A DNA stretch of 40,918 bases from a virus, in the IMG/VR virus record IMGVR_UViG_3300033180_000003, positions 1 to 40,918 of that record, one strand, 5' to 3'. Positions within the stretch are counted from its first letter, which is position 1, and the number at the start of each line of letters is the position of its first letter. The notes below the pieces were generated by a model. The model made no database searches and had not been told where the DNA came from. It saw only the letters and a list, made by a program, of their open reading frames with translations. A program made the translations under genes and the position numbers. This document shows, piece by piece, positions 28,153 through 37,066 of the stretch.

Positions 28153-30270
28153 TCAGATTGCGAACCTTGCGGCCAAAAAGACGTCTACGGCTTCGTTCGC
28201 GGCGTGGACCCGGGCGACAGTTGGGGCAACACCCCGTGCGGTAACAGTGAACGTCTGCGGGCTGGTGGACCCACCGGGGACCGTGACGGTGATCCGTTCC
28301 CCGTTCCAATCCAAATCCATCGAATAATCCCCACCGGCAGTGGAGAACGTCGGCCCCACATCAGTGGTCACGATCACCGTGCCGGTGCCCGTACCACCCA
28401 CACACGTACCGCCAGTGACCCGCGCACCCTCAGATGCGAACCGGCCATACGTCGAATCGACGAAGTAGCCCTCCGATGGTGAGTCGGCAGGTGTCGCGTC
28501 CAAGAACACGCCGCACTGATCGACGCCGACCGTCAACGTGTAGCCCTGGACGTACTCGTCGATGTAGCTCACCCCGAAGTAACCGGAAGGGACGTTCGCG
28601 ACCCGCACCCGCGACCCAACCAAAACCGCCCCGAACACGGTGGCGTACAGGTCGTTTTGGGCGGTCATCAAATCGACACCCAAACCTTCCAACCGGAGGT
28701 TGGGGGAGATCACCAGCAGCGCGTTCGCCAACCCGCCCGCCTGATCGGCGTTCGCCGACGCGGACGTCACCGACGTTGCCTTCACCGGGGCACCGGCCGT
28801 TTCCGCCGCGGTGTTGATCACGTTCACCGTGACTGTCGGTGCGGACACCGACACCCTTGTGGGGATGATGTCGATCCCGCGCCCCAACGACAGCCCGGCG
28901 GGGGCGTCATCGTCGGATTCCAACGTCACGGTGAACGCGACCGTGGTGGGCCGGGCGGCGTCCGGGAGACGAAGGGTCGGCACACCCGTCGACCCTTCGA
29001 TCGACAGCGACCCTTGGATGGTGGTGACGAGCTTGTCCAACTCGGCCAGGATGTTCGACCCGACGGTGGAGGTGCGGATCACCAGCCGGTCATCCGACCC
29101 CTGCACCGTCGTGGACGGGGTCAGTGGACTGTAGGACGTCAACTCCAAGAAGCGTTCCTGCGCGCCAACCAGCTGGTTCTGCAGGGCGTAGGGGCGGTGG
29201 GATGTCGTCACGTCGTATTGCACGGCCAGCCCGGCGAAGGTGGTGCTCGGCGGGCAATACTGCGCCTGCGGATACCCCGAGTAGTAGTAGCCGCCCAAAT
29301 GGCCGAGTACCTGCCCGGATGTCCAGGCGATCCCCGCGCCGTGCCCGAACGACACGTCGTCGATGTAGCAGTCCCAGTTCGACCCGTTCTTGATCAGCCG
29401 AATGTGGTGCGGCAGGCCGTCGTTCGCAACAACCGTAGTGGTGATGACCGGCCCCGGGCCGAAGATGAACACCAGATCGGTACCCGACACGGACATGCCG
29501 ACGAGGACACCCAGCGCGAGACTGTCCAGCAGGTAGTAGGTGCCGTCCGTCGGGGCGGTGGACGTGACCCAAAACTCGATGGACTGCGCGCCCGTGTAGG
29601 TGAACTCGACGACCGGCCCGGACGAGAACGACGTTCCCGTTCCACCCGCTATCACCGGGGTTCCGGCGAACCCGCCGTCCATGTTGATGCCCTGCGGTGC
29701 ACCGAAACTGTACGACGACCCGATCGGGCCAGGGATGACCGTTGCCGGCACATCACCCGCGTTGCCGGTGTTCGCCAACACCGTTGTGGAGGAGTTGCCG
29801 TCGTCGAACAGGAACAGGTCCACACCCAACGTGTCATTGTCGACCAAAGCCTGCTCGGCGTAGTCCGACTTCAACGGCCGGTTCGCATACACCCCGAGGA
29901 GGTCGGTGCATGCCACTTGCACCGCGGCGGTGTTCAACTCCCCCGCCAACTGCGGCTGCAACTTGGTGATCCACCCGATGAACGGCACATAGTCGACAGC
30001 AGATTTCGTCAACGTCTGCCGGACCCGCTTGTTCTCCACCACGTTCGGCCAGTACGGCCCCAACGGGTTGTTCGGCGTGTACGGCGGGATGCCGGAGCTG
30101 TTGGGGATGTTCTCCAACGTGAAGTTCATCGACCCCGGCTGCAAAGTGTCGAACTCGGTTGCCCGCCCCCGGTGCACTGTCACCGGCCCGCGCGCGTCGG
30201 TGGTGACGTCAGTCCACACCCCGGCGGTGAACTCGACTTCCGTCTTCGATGTGGGTAGGCCGGTAGCCAT
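28153..30270 (-). CDS. large minor tail protein with LamG-like insert, 705 aa
   Basis: The N-terminal part (TEVEFTAGVWTDVTTDARG, FTLENIPNSSG..) matches actinophage tail proteins that begin with a hub-like beta domain. Residues about 180-340 hold a concanavalin/LamG-like insertion (SIEFWVTSTAPTDGTYYLL, DGLPHHIRLIKNGSNWDCYIDDV) of the carbohydrate-binding kind. The rest is a second tail domain (YIDEYVQGYTLTVGV near residue 590). It follows the tape measure gene with a one-base overlap, so it is the distal-tail/baseplate-type protein. Confidence 0.75.
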   Translation of the reverse strand: MATGLPTSKTEVEFTAGVWTDVTTDARGPVTVHRGRATEFDTLQPGSMNFTLENIPNSSGIPPYTPNNPLGPYWPNVVENKRVRQTLTKSAVDYVPFIGWITKLQPQLAGELNTAAVQVACTDLLGVYANRPLKSDYAEQALVDNDTLGVDLFLFDDGNSSTTVLANTGNAGDVPATVIPGPIGSSYSFGAPQGINMDGGFAGTPVIAGGTGTSFSSGPVVEFTYTGAQSIEFWVTSTAPTDGTYYLLDSLALGVLVGMSVSGTDLVFIFGPGPVITTTVVANDGLPHHIRLIKNGSNWDCYIDDVSFGHGAGIAWTSGQVLGHLGGYYYSGYPQAQYCPPSTTFAGLAVQYDVTTSHRPYALQNQLVGAQERFLELTSYSPLTPSTTVQGSDDRLVIRTSTVGSNILAELDKLVTTIQGSLSIEGSTGVPTLRLPDAARPTTVAFTVTLESDDDAPAGLSLGRGIDIIPTRVSVSAPTVTVNVINTAAETAGAPVKATSVTSASANADQAGGLANALLVISPNLRLEGLGVDLMTAQNDLYATVFGAVLVGSRVRVANVPSGYFGVSYIDEYVQGYTLTVGVDQCGVFLDATPADSPSEGYFVDSTYGRFASEGARVTGGTCVGGTGTGTVIVTTDVGPTFSTAGGDYSMDLDWNGERITVTVPGGSTSPQTFTVTARGVAPTVARVHAANEAVDVFLAARFAI

Positions 30271-31865
30271 CAGACGGTCGCCAGGACACGCGTCTGGTAG
30301 CCCTGCGCTTTCGCCTGACCCGCGACCTTCTCCAACGCTGCCATGATCGAACGCGGATCACCCAGCGGTGCCTGGATCGTGTAGTTGTTCACGACCGTGA
30401 CACCGCCGCTAGACGAGCCGACACCACCGCGGCCGATGAGCGCTGCGACACCAGCCTGCTGGTTGGGGTTGAGGACAACCTCACCACCATGAGCCAGGAT
30501 CGGCACCGCAGCACCCACCCGGCCCGGGACAACCCCACCGTCAGCGAACGGATTGAGACTTCCGATGAACCCACCGGCCTTGCCTGCGGCGCCAGCGACC
30601 GCGCCGACCGCACCTTTCACCGCTCCGATAGCACCGGAAATCTTGTCGACGACCGGCTTGATGAGTTTCGACCAGACCCAGTCCACCACGGCGTAGATCG
30701 AGTTCCAGATGTCCGACCAGGCGTTGAAGAACCCTCGAGCGGCGGATTCGATGCCAGACCACATACCGGTGAAGAATCCGGCGATCTGCTTCCAGTGCCC
30801 GATGATCAGCAGTGGGATACCGAGGAACGGGAAGATTACGGCGATAGCTGCTGAGATGGCGGTGCCCCAGGTGCCACCGAGGAAGTCGGTGACCTGACTG
30901 AAGTGAGTGACGAGCAGGAAGATCCCAGCTGCGAGTAGGGCAACGGCTGCGATGATCGCGAGGATCGGCCAGGTAGCGGCAATAGTCGCCGCAGCAGCAG
31001 CGATCATATTGACGGTGTACGCGATCACGGCGACCACCAGCACCCCGCCAACAACCCCGGCTAGGATCTTCGCCTGCCCCGAGTGATCACGGAAATACGC
31101 GGTCACCTTCAGAGTAATGTCCGCGACCTCCGCCAGCGCCGGCAGCAGCGCCGTCGCCAATGACTGCGTGACATCCTCGTAGGCGCGTTTCGTCCGGGCG
31201 ATCTGCCCCGGCATCGTCTCGCCGTACGCCTTCGCCGAGCCGCCGAACTCCTTGTTCAGCTCCCCGAGGATGATCTTCTGCGCGCCGATCGTGTCACCGG
31301 ACTTGACCATCGCGGCGATCTGATCCTTCTGACCCTGCGTAAAAGACACGCCGACGCGGGTCAGTGCGGTGATGCCCTTGATCGGGTCGTTCAGCGCCTT
31401 ACCGAGGACGATCGCCTTCTCCGACGCATCCCCACCCATACGGGCGGCCATGTCCGCCGCGGCCTTCGTCGTCTCATCGAAGATTTTGTCCGGGCCGACG
31501 TTACGGATGTTCGTGAACGTCAGCAGTAACTTCTCTGTAGCGACGATCGAGTCGTCGGTCTGACCCGAGTACGCCTGAATGTTCGACGCCAGGTCTTCCA
31601 TGCCCTTCGCGGTCGTACCCGACACACCGCCGGTTGACTTCAACCCGGCGTTCAACTGGGCGAGGCCGGTCTGGTAGTCCGACACCTCACCGAAACCAGT
31701 CTTCAGTGCGAGCCCGACCGCAGCGATACCCGCGATGGTGGCGGCCTTACCGATCGTCGCGAGTTTCGACCCCGTCGTTTCGCCCTCTTGCCCAGCCCGT
31801 TTGAGCGCCGCGGAAAGCGTCTTATCGTCGCCGTAGAGGAGCGCGCGTAACGTCAGATCGGCCAC
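30270..31865 (-). CDS. tape measure protein, 531 aa
   Basis: Sets tail length. It starts with a helical head (LSAALKRAGQEGETTGSKLA) and carries the TMP segment around residues 80-250 (EDLASNIQAYSGQTDDSIVATEKLLLTF, ALNDPIKGITALTRVGVSFT). Several membrane-like helices cover residues about 265-365, then Gly-rich regions (GGGVVPGRVGAAVP..). The size is small for a tape measure and predicts a rather short tail, about 80 nm by the usual 0.15 nm per residue. It is preceded by the frameshifted chaperone genes, the standard order. Confidence 0.92.
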   Translation of the reverse strand: MADLTLRALLYGDDKTLSAALKRAGQEGETTGSKLATIGKAATIAGIAAVGLALKTGFGEVSDYQTGLAQLNAGLKSTGGVSGTTAKGMEDLASNIQAYSGQTDDSIVATEKLLLTFTNIRNVGPDKIFDETTKAAADMAARMGGDASEKAIVLGKALNDPIKGITALTRVGVSFTQGQKDQIAAMVKSGDTIGAQKIILGELNKEFGGSAKAYGETMPGQIARTKRAYEDVTQSLATALLPALAEVADITLKVTAYFRDHSGQAKILAGVVGGVLVVAVIAYTVNMIAAAAATIAATWPILAIIAAVALLAAGIFLLVTHFSQVTDFLGGTWGTAISAAIAVIFPFLGIPLLIIGHWKQIAGFFTGMWSGIESAARGFFNAWSDIWNSIYAVVDWVWSKLIKPVVDKISGAIGAVKGAVGAVAGAAGKAGGFIGSLNPFADGGVVPGRVGAAVPILAHGGEVVLNPNQQAGVAALIGRGGVGSSSGGVTVVNNYTIQAPLGDPRSIMAALEKVAGQAKAQGYQTRVLATV

Positions 31866-31881
31866 GACACCCTCTCCCTGT

Positions 31882-32435
31882 TCAGGTTTTGCGGCTCGCC
31901 GTGTCCCACGCGTCCGCGCCGGCGGCGAAGATCAGCCAGTCCCCGTAGGTCATGTCCCACACGTTCATCGGGGTAATCCCCGGCCAGACGTGGCAGATCG
32001 TCAAGATGCGGCGGCGGACCGCTTCCCGGATGCTTTCGCTTTCGGCCGTGCGGTTTTCGGTTGGTGCCCGGCGCCCCGAACGGAACCCGCTCGGGGTCGG
32101 GGTTTTCCCGCTGCCTCCAACGGGATCACGTCACCCGGTTCCTCCTGGAACACCTCGGTGAACGGCAGGTCGATGACGTACTCCCAGGTCACCTGCTTGC
32201 CCGCGTTCCACAGTGCCAGCCAGATCGAGACGCCGGCGAGTTTCAGGCCCTCGCTCGACAGCGACCATTTCCGGGTAGCCGCAGGGTCCAAACGCTTCGC
32301 CATGTCGGCTAGGGCGTTCACCTCGTCGAGGGTCATCCCGATCTGCTCTTCGAGGGCCGACAGGAGCCTGATCGACACCTTCAACTTAGAAAGGTCGGCG
32401 ACCGGATACGACACCCCCTCGACCACGATCTTCAC
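31882..32435 (-). CDS. tail assembly chaperone GT fusion made by -1 frameshift, 184 aa
   Basis: The first 111 codons are shared with the G protein. At GGGAAAA (32109 to 32103 on the minus strand, in-frame codons GGA AAA) a -1 slip continues for 73 residues in the overlapping frame, ending at 31882. The extension has the typical T-domain core (MTYGDWLIFAAGADAW) and is open throughout. Such fusions chaperone the tape measure in tailed phages. A run of acidic and basic residues follows the slip site; no pseudoknot was examined. Confidence 0.85.
32001..32435 (-). CDS. tail assembly chaperone G, 144 aa
   Basis: The GTG start overlaps the stop of the tail-completion gene (GTGA). It has a helical acidic core (KVSIRLLSALEEQIGMTLDEVNALADM, VSIWLALWNAGKQVTWEYV), then a basic tail after the slippery site (KTARPKAKASGKRS). 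Made by ribosomes that do not slip. Its position between the major tail and tape measure genes is diagnostic. Confidence 0.85.
   Translation of the reverse strand: MKIVVEGVSYPVADLSKLKVSIRLLSALEEQIGMTLDEVNALADMAKRLDPAATRKWSLSSEGLKLAGVSIWLALWNAGKQVTWEYVIDLPFTEVFQEEPGDVIPLEAAGKPRPRAGSVRGAGHQPKTARPKAKASGKRSAAAS
32103..32109 (-). other. -1 programmed frameshift site GGGAAAA
   Basis: Canonical X-XXY-YYZ heptamer in the correct phase (codons 110-111 GGA AAA), placed 33 codons before the 0-frame stop of G. It is analogous to the lambda G-T heptamer GGGAAAG. Confidence 0.85.
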
Positions 32436-32911
32436 TTCAGTGACCTCAGGGCTTCTTCCATCGCATCCGCGACCGCCTTCCTCACTTCGTCCTTGCGGGG
32501 TTCGATGACGTTCCGGAAGTACGGCCGGCCGAACTGGCTTGTCCACACGTCGAAGTTCCCGAACACCGGATGCCGCCAACGGCGGGTGCCGTCGTAGCCG
32601 CGGGCCATCAACCCAGATGACACGATCGTCACACCCGGCTTCGCCCCGGTGTTGATCTTCACCTTGACGTTCGCGGCGATGTTCTTCCGAAGCCCGGTGG
32701 ACTTCGTGTTCGCCGCCGACTTGTACGTCGGGGGCTTGAGAACTTCGGCCTGGACGTCCTTGACGATCGCCTTCGTGACCTCGCGGATGTTCTTCCGCAG
32801 TGCCGTCTTCAGCTTCTTGTCGACCTGCGACGTTTTCCCGAACAACGCCCGGAACTGCGCGGTATCGACCCGGACCGAGACCGGCCCGGAACGGAGCGCC
32901 TCACCGGACAT
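32432..32911 (-). CDS. tail completion / HK97 gp10-like protein, 159 aa
   Basis: Matches the gp10-like neck-protein pattern: charged helices (VDKKLKTALRKNIREVTKAI), a basic middle (KPPTYKSAANTKSTGLRK), then PVFGNFDVWTSQFGRPYFRNVIEPRKDEVRKAV. It lies between the major tail protein and the chaperones, a variant order also seen in some actinophages. It joins head and tail or completes the tail. Confidence 0.7.
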   Translation of the reverse strand: MSGEALRSGPVSVRVDTAQFRALFGKTSQVDKKLKTALRKNIREVTKAIVKDVQAEVLKPPTYKSAANTKSTGLRKNIAANVKVKINTGAKPGVTIVSSGLMARGYDGTRRWRHPVFGNFDVWTSQFGRPYFRNVIEPRKDEVRKAVADAMEEALRSLK

Positions 32912-33939
32912 CAGAGAGCGGTATCGGCGGTGCGGATGACGAGCCAGATCGGTTGTGTCGCAACCCCGTTGTCCAGCACTTCGAAGTCGATCGACTGCAA
33001 CGAAACCCCGTCTGAGATCGGGGGCAGTTCGCCGTCCAACTTGATCTCCGGGAGGACGATCTGCAGCCGTTCCGTACCCGTCGACAGGGCAACACCCGTA
33101 TCGAAGTCGAGGAGCAAGGGCAGCGGGGTGTCCGCCATGAACGCGTCCCGTAACGTTGTCGCGTTGAACTCGACGGTGATATTCCCGGTGATCTTCCGCT
33201 TACCGACAGTCGGCGCGGATTTCTTCCCCCCGCCGCCGCCGTTGTTCCGGCCGAGGTCAAGGTTGTTGTCGACCTTCAAGTTGAAACTGCGAATGTTCGT
33301 GGTGGCCGTGCCACCGGACGCGAGCGCGGTCGTCGTCGGGGCGGTGACCGCACCACCCAAACCGACGGACCACTGCGCGAAGTGGAACAGCGAGACAGGT
33401 TCGGCCGGGTACGACGGGGTCGCGTACGCCGTGGCGGTGAGGACATCCCGGGCGTTCAGCGCACATTTGAGTGTCGCGATGTTCCCGTTAGGGCAGTCGA
33501 TTTCGAAGCTGGGGATCACCACCCCGTTCGCGGTGTGCGCAACCAACGTCCCTGACGCATCAGCGGATGGCACCGTGTATTGCATCGTCGCGGACGGCAT
33601 GTACATGGTGTTCTCGAGCGTGAACAACTGCTGGTAGGTAGCACCGGAAACGACGGTGCTCGCACCGTTACCGAACGCCAGCGCGAGCGTGGTCCCCAAT
33701 CCTTTGCTCACAAGTTCCGTGTCGTACTGCCCGGAGCCGCTCACCAGTGGGGTGACCCGACGCCCGGATCGGGCAACGAGCGACCCGACACGCAAGCCCT
33801 GTCCCTGGACACGGGTCGGGTCGTACTTCATCCCCGATGAGTTCAGGAACTCATTCCACCTGTCGACAGTGACCGGAGTGCCGTAGGTCGCTTCGGCTTT
33901 CAGTCCCCACGAGTAGTCGGTGATCATCCCGGTTGCCAC
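32911..33939 (-). CDS. major tail tube protein, 342 aa
   Basis: Starts MATGMITDYSWGLKAEATYGTPV, typical of actinophage major tail proteins. A beta-rich body follows, with VDRWNEFLNSSGMKYDP and RKITGNITVEFNATTLRDAFM. A Gly-rich insertion NGGGGGKKSAPT lies near residue 235. It is longer than the usual 200-250 residue tube protein, so a C-terminal surface domain is possible. It forms the tail tube hexamers. Confidence 0.82.
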   Translation of the reverse strand: MATGMITDYSWGLKAEATYGTPVTVDRWNEFLNSSGMKYDPTRVQGQGLRVGSLVARSGRRVTPLVSGSGQYDTELVSKGLGTTLALAFGNGASTVVSGATYQQLFTLENTMYMPSATMQYTVPSADASGTLVAHTANGVVIPSFEIDCPNGNIATLKCALNARDVLTATAYATPSYPAEPVSLFHFAQWSVGLGGAVTAPTTTALASGGTATTNIRSFNLKVDNNLDLGRNNGGGGGKKSAPTVGKRKITGNITVEFNATTLRDAFMADTPLPLLLDFDTGVALSTGTERLQIVLPEIKLDGELPPISDGVSLQSIDFEVLDNGVATQPIWLVIRTADTAL

Positions 33940-34181
33940 TATGCGTCACCCTTCTCGTCGGACTTGCTGGCCTTCGATACGACGGGCTTCACCAGGGCAA
34001 AGTTGCTCGTCTGTGCAAGCAGCCCCTCACCGAGGTCGTAGCCGTCTTCGCCTTCAACCCCCGAAGGCGGCCGCCCGGCGACGTCGTCCGGGACCTCGAA
34101 GTCCTCGCCCGCTTTCACGAAGACCCGAAGCTGCGGGATCTGCAGATCACCCAAGGGGGAAATGTTCTTCAGGACAGGCAC
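33939..34181 (-). CDS. small head-tail/tail protein, 80 aa
   Basis: VPVLKNISPLGDLQIPQLRVFVKAGEDFEVPDDVAGR leads into a polar tail ending DEKGDA. The GTG follows an AGGAG ribosome site. A long upstream in-frame extension is rejected because it runs into the tail terminator gene. Small proteins here are commonly part of the neck. Confidence 0.55.
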   Translation of the reverse strand: MPVLKNISPLGDLQIPQLRVFVKAGEDFEVPDDVAGRPPSGVEGEDGYDLGEGLLAQTSNFALVKPVVSKASKSDEKGDA

Positions 34182-34189
34182 AGTCGCTC

Positions 34190-34648
34190 CTAGGGGCGGG
34201 ACTTGGAAAGGATCTTGACGGTGATCTCGCAGACCCGACCGGTGGCATTGCCGGTGGCCGGGTCGACTGCTACGGAGGGGACGTCGTCGTATTCGGAGAT
34301 CCACGAGTCGTACGCCGCACCGCCGAGGCGGGCATTGAAAGCGGCCCGGAAGTAGTCGGACATTTGGCCGACCATCGCGTAGGCACGTTCGGTGGCGGTC
34401 TGTTGCGCTTCCTGCCCGCCGGGGACGTACACGGACACGATGACCGTGGTCTCGGCGCCCTCTTCGCGGGACCGGTTGGTGCTCGCGGTTGGCCTGGACA
34501 CCGGCACGACAGAGCCCATGACGGCGATGATCTCGTTCGGCTGGTACTCCCCCGGATCGCCGTACGACACCAACGTGGGGGCTGGGAACAGGCCGGTGAA
34601 CGCGTCGAACAAAGCCGACTTCACCGACCCGACAAGCGTCCCGGCCAT
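34190..34648 (-). CDS. tail terminator-like protein, 152 aa
   Basis: Alpha/beta protein with the pattern of tail terminators: SVKSALFDAFTGLFPAPTLVSYGDPG, ETTVIVSVYVPGGQEAQQTATERAYAM, RVCEITVKILSK. Forms the hexameric ring that caps the tail tube. Its stop is 8 bases before the next gene. Confidence 0.7.
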   Translation of the reverse strand: MAGTLVGSVKSALFDAFTGLFPAPTLVSYGDPGEYQPNEIIAVMGSVVPVSRPTASTNRSREEGAETTVIVSVYVPGGQEAQQTATERAYAMVGQMSDYFRAAFNARLGGAAYDSWISEYDDVPSVAVDPATGNATGRVCEITVKILSKSRP

Positions 34649-35482
34649 TTAGGCGAACCCGGGTAGGGCGGGTGAGGCTTGCAGGTAGGCCATCGCCTGG
34701 TGCGGGATCAGGTAGCCGATGCCATTGACGGTTTCGACCGCAGTGTCGGGTGCGCCGAGCTGCGGGCGGAACCCTTGCTGGGTGCCCTGCCAGGTGTGCC
34801 GCAGGATCAGCCGAGCACCGAGGAGCACGTTCGCCGGGACGGCCTGGTTGCCTTTGGTGAAGGTGACGGAGATGTTCTGGATGCCGCTCTTGAAACAAGT
34901 CACCCCGAGGGTGCTGCCGCGGTAGAGGATGCTGGCGCGGGTGTCGACGGTGTAGTCCGTCACGGGTGTCAGCGTTATGCCGGATTCGACGACCGTCGTC
35001 ACCGCACTCACGTTCGACGGGAGCAGGATCGCTACTTTCCCACCGTTGTACGTCTGGGTGACGGCCCGCAAGATTTGCGGGCCGCAGATACGTTCGACCA
35101 CGGTGGTGACCCCGGCGATGTACTCCCGCAGTAGGCCATCTTTCGACGTGTCCCCGGACGGTAGTTGCAGGATCGTGCGGGCGTCGTCGAGGGAGAACAG
35201 CCCTTGCGGGTCAGCCGATTGAACGTTGTAGACGTCGGTGATGGCAACGGGCGGGCCGGTGCACAGGAACCGGACCGTGTACTCCCCGGCCGTAGCCGGG
35301 ACGTAGGGAGTGGTCGGGTTGTAGGTGCCCGTCGGGCTGGCCGTGACCGGCACCGTCACCGGTGCACCATTGCGGGGCGTGACGGTGAGAACCGCTGTGG
35401 CCGCGTTGACCGGCGCACCCGCGCTGTCGGCTACGAGGTATTCGAGGGGGAGGGAATCGCCGAGGTCAATGGGACCGGACAC
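34649..35482 (-). CDS. head-tail adaptor with N-terminal Ig-like domain, 277 aa
   Basis: Residues 1-90 form an Ig-like beta sandwich (LEYLVADSAGAPVNAATAVLTV..., GTYNPTTPYVPATAGEYTVRF). The rest is the gp6-like connector (FSLDDARTILQLPSGDTSKDGLLREYIAGVTTVVERICG..., VLLGARLILRHTWQGT). The fused Ig domain is unusual and might be exposed at the neck or on the capsid. It follows the capsid gene as expected. Confidence 0.75.
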   Translation of the reverse strand: MSGPIDLGDSLPLEYLVADSAGAPVNAATAVLTVTPRNGAPVTVPVTASPTGTYNPTTPYVPATAGEYTVRFLCTGPPVAITDVYNVQSADPQGLFSLDDARTILQLPSGDTSKDGLLREYIAGVTTVVERICGPQILRAVTQTYNGGKVAILLPSNVSAVTTVVESGITLTPVTDYTVDTRASILYRGSTLGVTCFKSGIQNISVTFTKGNQAVPANVLLGARLILRHTWQGTQQGFRPQLGAPDTAVETVNGIGYLIPHQAMAYLQASPALPGFA

Positions 35483-35523
35483 AATGCTCCCTCCGCATTC
35501 AGATCTGGGGTGCGGTCGGGGGA

Positions 35524-35736
35524 CTAGCGGGTCTCGACGTCGGCGTCGGGTGCGACGGCCTTCTCGACCTTCGGCTTGGCAGCCTTCGGCTTCTCATCCG
35601 GGGCGACTGCGATGCCGCTGGCGATCAAGCTCGCCGCTTCGCCGTCGGTCGTGTCGAGGGTCTCACCGGGCTTGGGCCAGTCCACGCCGTCGCGGGAACC
35701 GCTCATCTGAACCTTCATCTGCACTGACGCCATCAC
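35524..35736 (-). CDS. small capsid-associated protein, 70 aa
   Basis: Starts MASVQMKVQMSGSRDGVDWPKPGETLD and ends in a Lys/Ala/Pro-rich tail. Genes like this follow actinophage capsid genes and may be head-decoration or head fibre proteins. An ATG preceded by AGGAGAT supports the start. Confidence 0.5.
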   Translation of the reverse strand: MMASVQMKVQMSGSRDGVDWPKPGETLDTTDGEAASLIASGIAVAPDEKPKAAKPKVEKAVAPDADVETR

Positions 35737-35766
35737 AGATCTCCTGCCATCGAAACGGGTTGGGAA

Positions 35767-35810
35767 CCGTTGGGGGTGGACGCCTATGACGGGACGTCCA
35801 CCCCCAACGG
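35767..35810. terminator. perfect 16-bp inverted repeat after the major capsid gene
   Basis: CCGTTGGGGGTGGACG pairs base for base with CGTCCACCCCCAACGG around a 12-base loop, 12 bases after the capsid stop on the minus strand. Strong enough for a terminator, though only a short T run follows, so it may be an attenuator that makes capsid mRNA more abundant or protects its 3' end. Confidence 0.75.
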
Positions 35811-35821
35811 ATAGAGCTAGA

Positions 35822-37066
35822 TCAGGTGGCTGCGCCGACGAAGTACTTGACCGCCCCGGTGAGGTCGATCAGCGCGCCGTCCGCGCGGACCAGGCAGCGG
35901 AAGCTGACGAGGTCTGTGTTGAACGCGTAGTCGTCGGAGCGCTCGAAGCGGATGCCGTTGACCATGCGCACGAAGTACTGCGAGAAGTCCCCGAACAGCA
36001 CCGACTTCGCCGACGTTGCGACCGCCGCCACGTTCGGGTCCGTGTGAACCGCCTTGCCGAGCAGCGTGTCCGGCACGCCGATCTGCAGCGACGGCTGCCA
36101 AAGGAACTGCCCGGTGGTGTCCTTCAACTTGCGGACCGCACCGAGGGTTGCGTCCTTCATCAGCCAGCCAGCCGACGGGCTGTTGCGGTACGGGGCGATG
36201 ACCGAGAAGTACAGGTCGATCAGTTCCGTCGACAGGAACGCGCCTGCGACACCGGTCGTGACACCTGTGACACCAAGCGTCGCATCCGTGACGACACCGC
36301 GGGGCAACGTGGAACCCGCACCGACAACAAGGTCAGTGCCGAGCGCGTTACCGACCGCGCGGCCGGCGGACATCGCCAGGTACCCAAGGAGGTCAACGGA
36401 CGTGTCGTTGACGAGCTCCGAGGAGACCTGGATCAGCTTGCCGTACTTGTACGCGCCGAGGGTGATCTGACCGAACGCCGGGTCGGACGCCGCGATCGTG
36501 CCACCTTCAGCGACGAGCGCCGCAGAACCGTGGGACGTGGTCTTCGGGACCTGCAGGGACTCACCGGACGTGGTGTTCAGCACCGTCGGGCCGGCCTGCA
36601 GAATGCCGGACACCTCGATGAGGTGGGCGACGAGCTGGTCGTAGAACGACGTCTTGACCGTGTTCAGACCAGCGCCAGCGGAGAGCTTCGAAAGAACCCG
36701 GAACTCCTCGGAGCCCATCGGCTTGTTCGCCCGGACTTCGAACGACTTCCCGCCCTCGCCGCGGAAGAACTTCCGGGCTTCCTCGTCCGCCGCCCCGGCC
36801 GGGTCACCGCGGTCTTCACGCGTCGCCGACCGTGCGAGCAGATCCGACATGGCCTTCTCGGCGTCCGCGGAACGCTGCTGCGCCTCTTCGACGTCCTTGA
36901 TCCGGGCGTCACGCTCATCGATCGCAGCGTTGAGCGCCTTCCACTTCGCATCTTCCTCACCCGTGAGATCACGGTTCTCGGCAGCGGCAGCATCGAGGAG
37001 GGCTTTGCCCTCTTCCCAGATGTTCGCCCGCTGCTCGAGGAGGCTCTTGATGAAGTTGCTGTCCAT
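35822..37066 (-). CDS. major capsid protein, HK97 fold, 414 aa
   Basis: The N-terminal 110 residues are a helical scaffold (delta) domain (KSLLEQRANIWEEGKALLDAA..., DERDARIKDVEEAQQRSADAEK), removed by the protease encoded upstream. The shell domain follows (FRVLSKLSAGAGLNTVKTSFYDQLVAHL.., ASDPAFGQITLGAYKYGKLIQVSSELV, NPNVAAVATSAKSVLFGDFSQYFVRMVNGI). The start MDSNF is downstream of a GGAAGG ribosome site. Confidence 0.92.
   Translation of the reverse strand: MDSNFIKSLLEQRANIWEEGKALLDAAAAENRDLTGEEDAKWKALNAAIDERDARIKDVEEAQQRSADAEKAMSDLLARSATREDRGDPAGAADEEARKFFRGEGGKSFEVRANKPMGSEEFRVLSKLSAGAGLNTVKTSFYDQLVAHLIEVSGILQAGPTVLNTTSGESLQVPKTTSHGSAALVAEGGTIAASDPAFGQITLGAYKYGKLIQVSSELVNDTSVDLLGYLAMSAGRAVGNALGTDLVVGAGSTLPRGVVTDATLGVTGVTTGVAGAFLSTELIDLYFSVIAPYRNSPSAGWLMKDATLGAVRKLKDTTGQFLWQPSLQIGVPDTLLGKAVHTDPNVAAVATSAKSVLFGDFSQYFVRMVNGIRFERSDDYAFNTDLVSFRCLVRADGALIDLTGAVKYFVGAAT

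Noticed and set aside
28657-30258. Long plus-strand open frame (533 codons) opposite the large tail protein
   Set aside because: Arg/His/Gly-rich low-information translation with no domain; antisense of a convincing tail gene.
33939-34898. 319-residue protein from the long frame upstream of the 80-aa tail gene
   Set aside because: Arg/Pro/His-rich extension overlapping the tail terminator gene; a GTG with a good ribosome site gives the 80-residue product.
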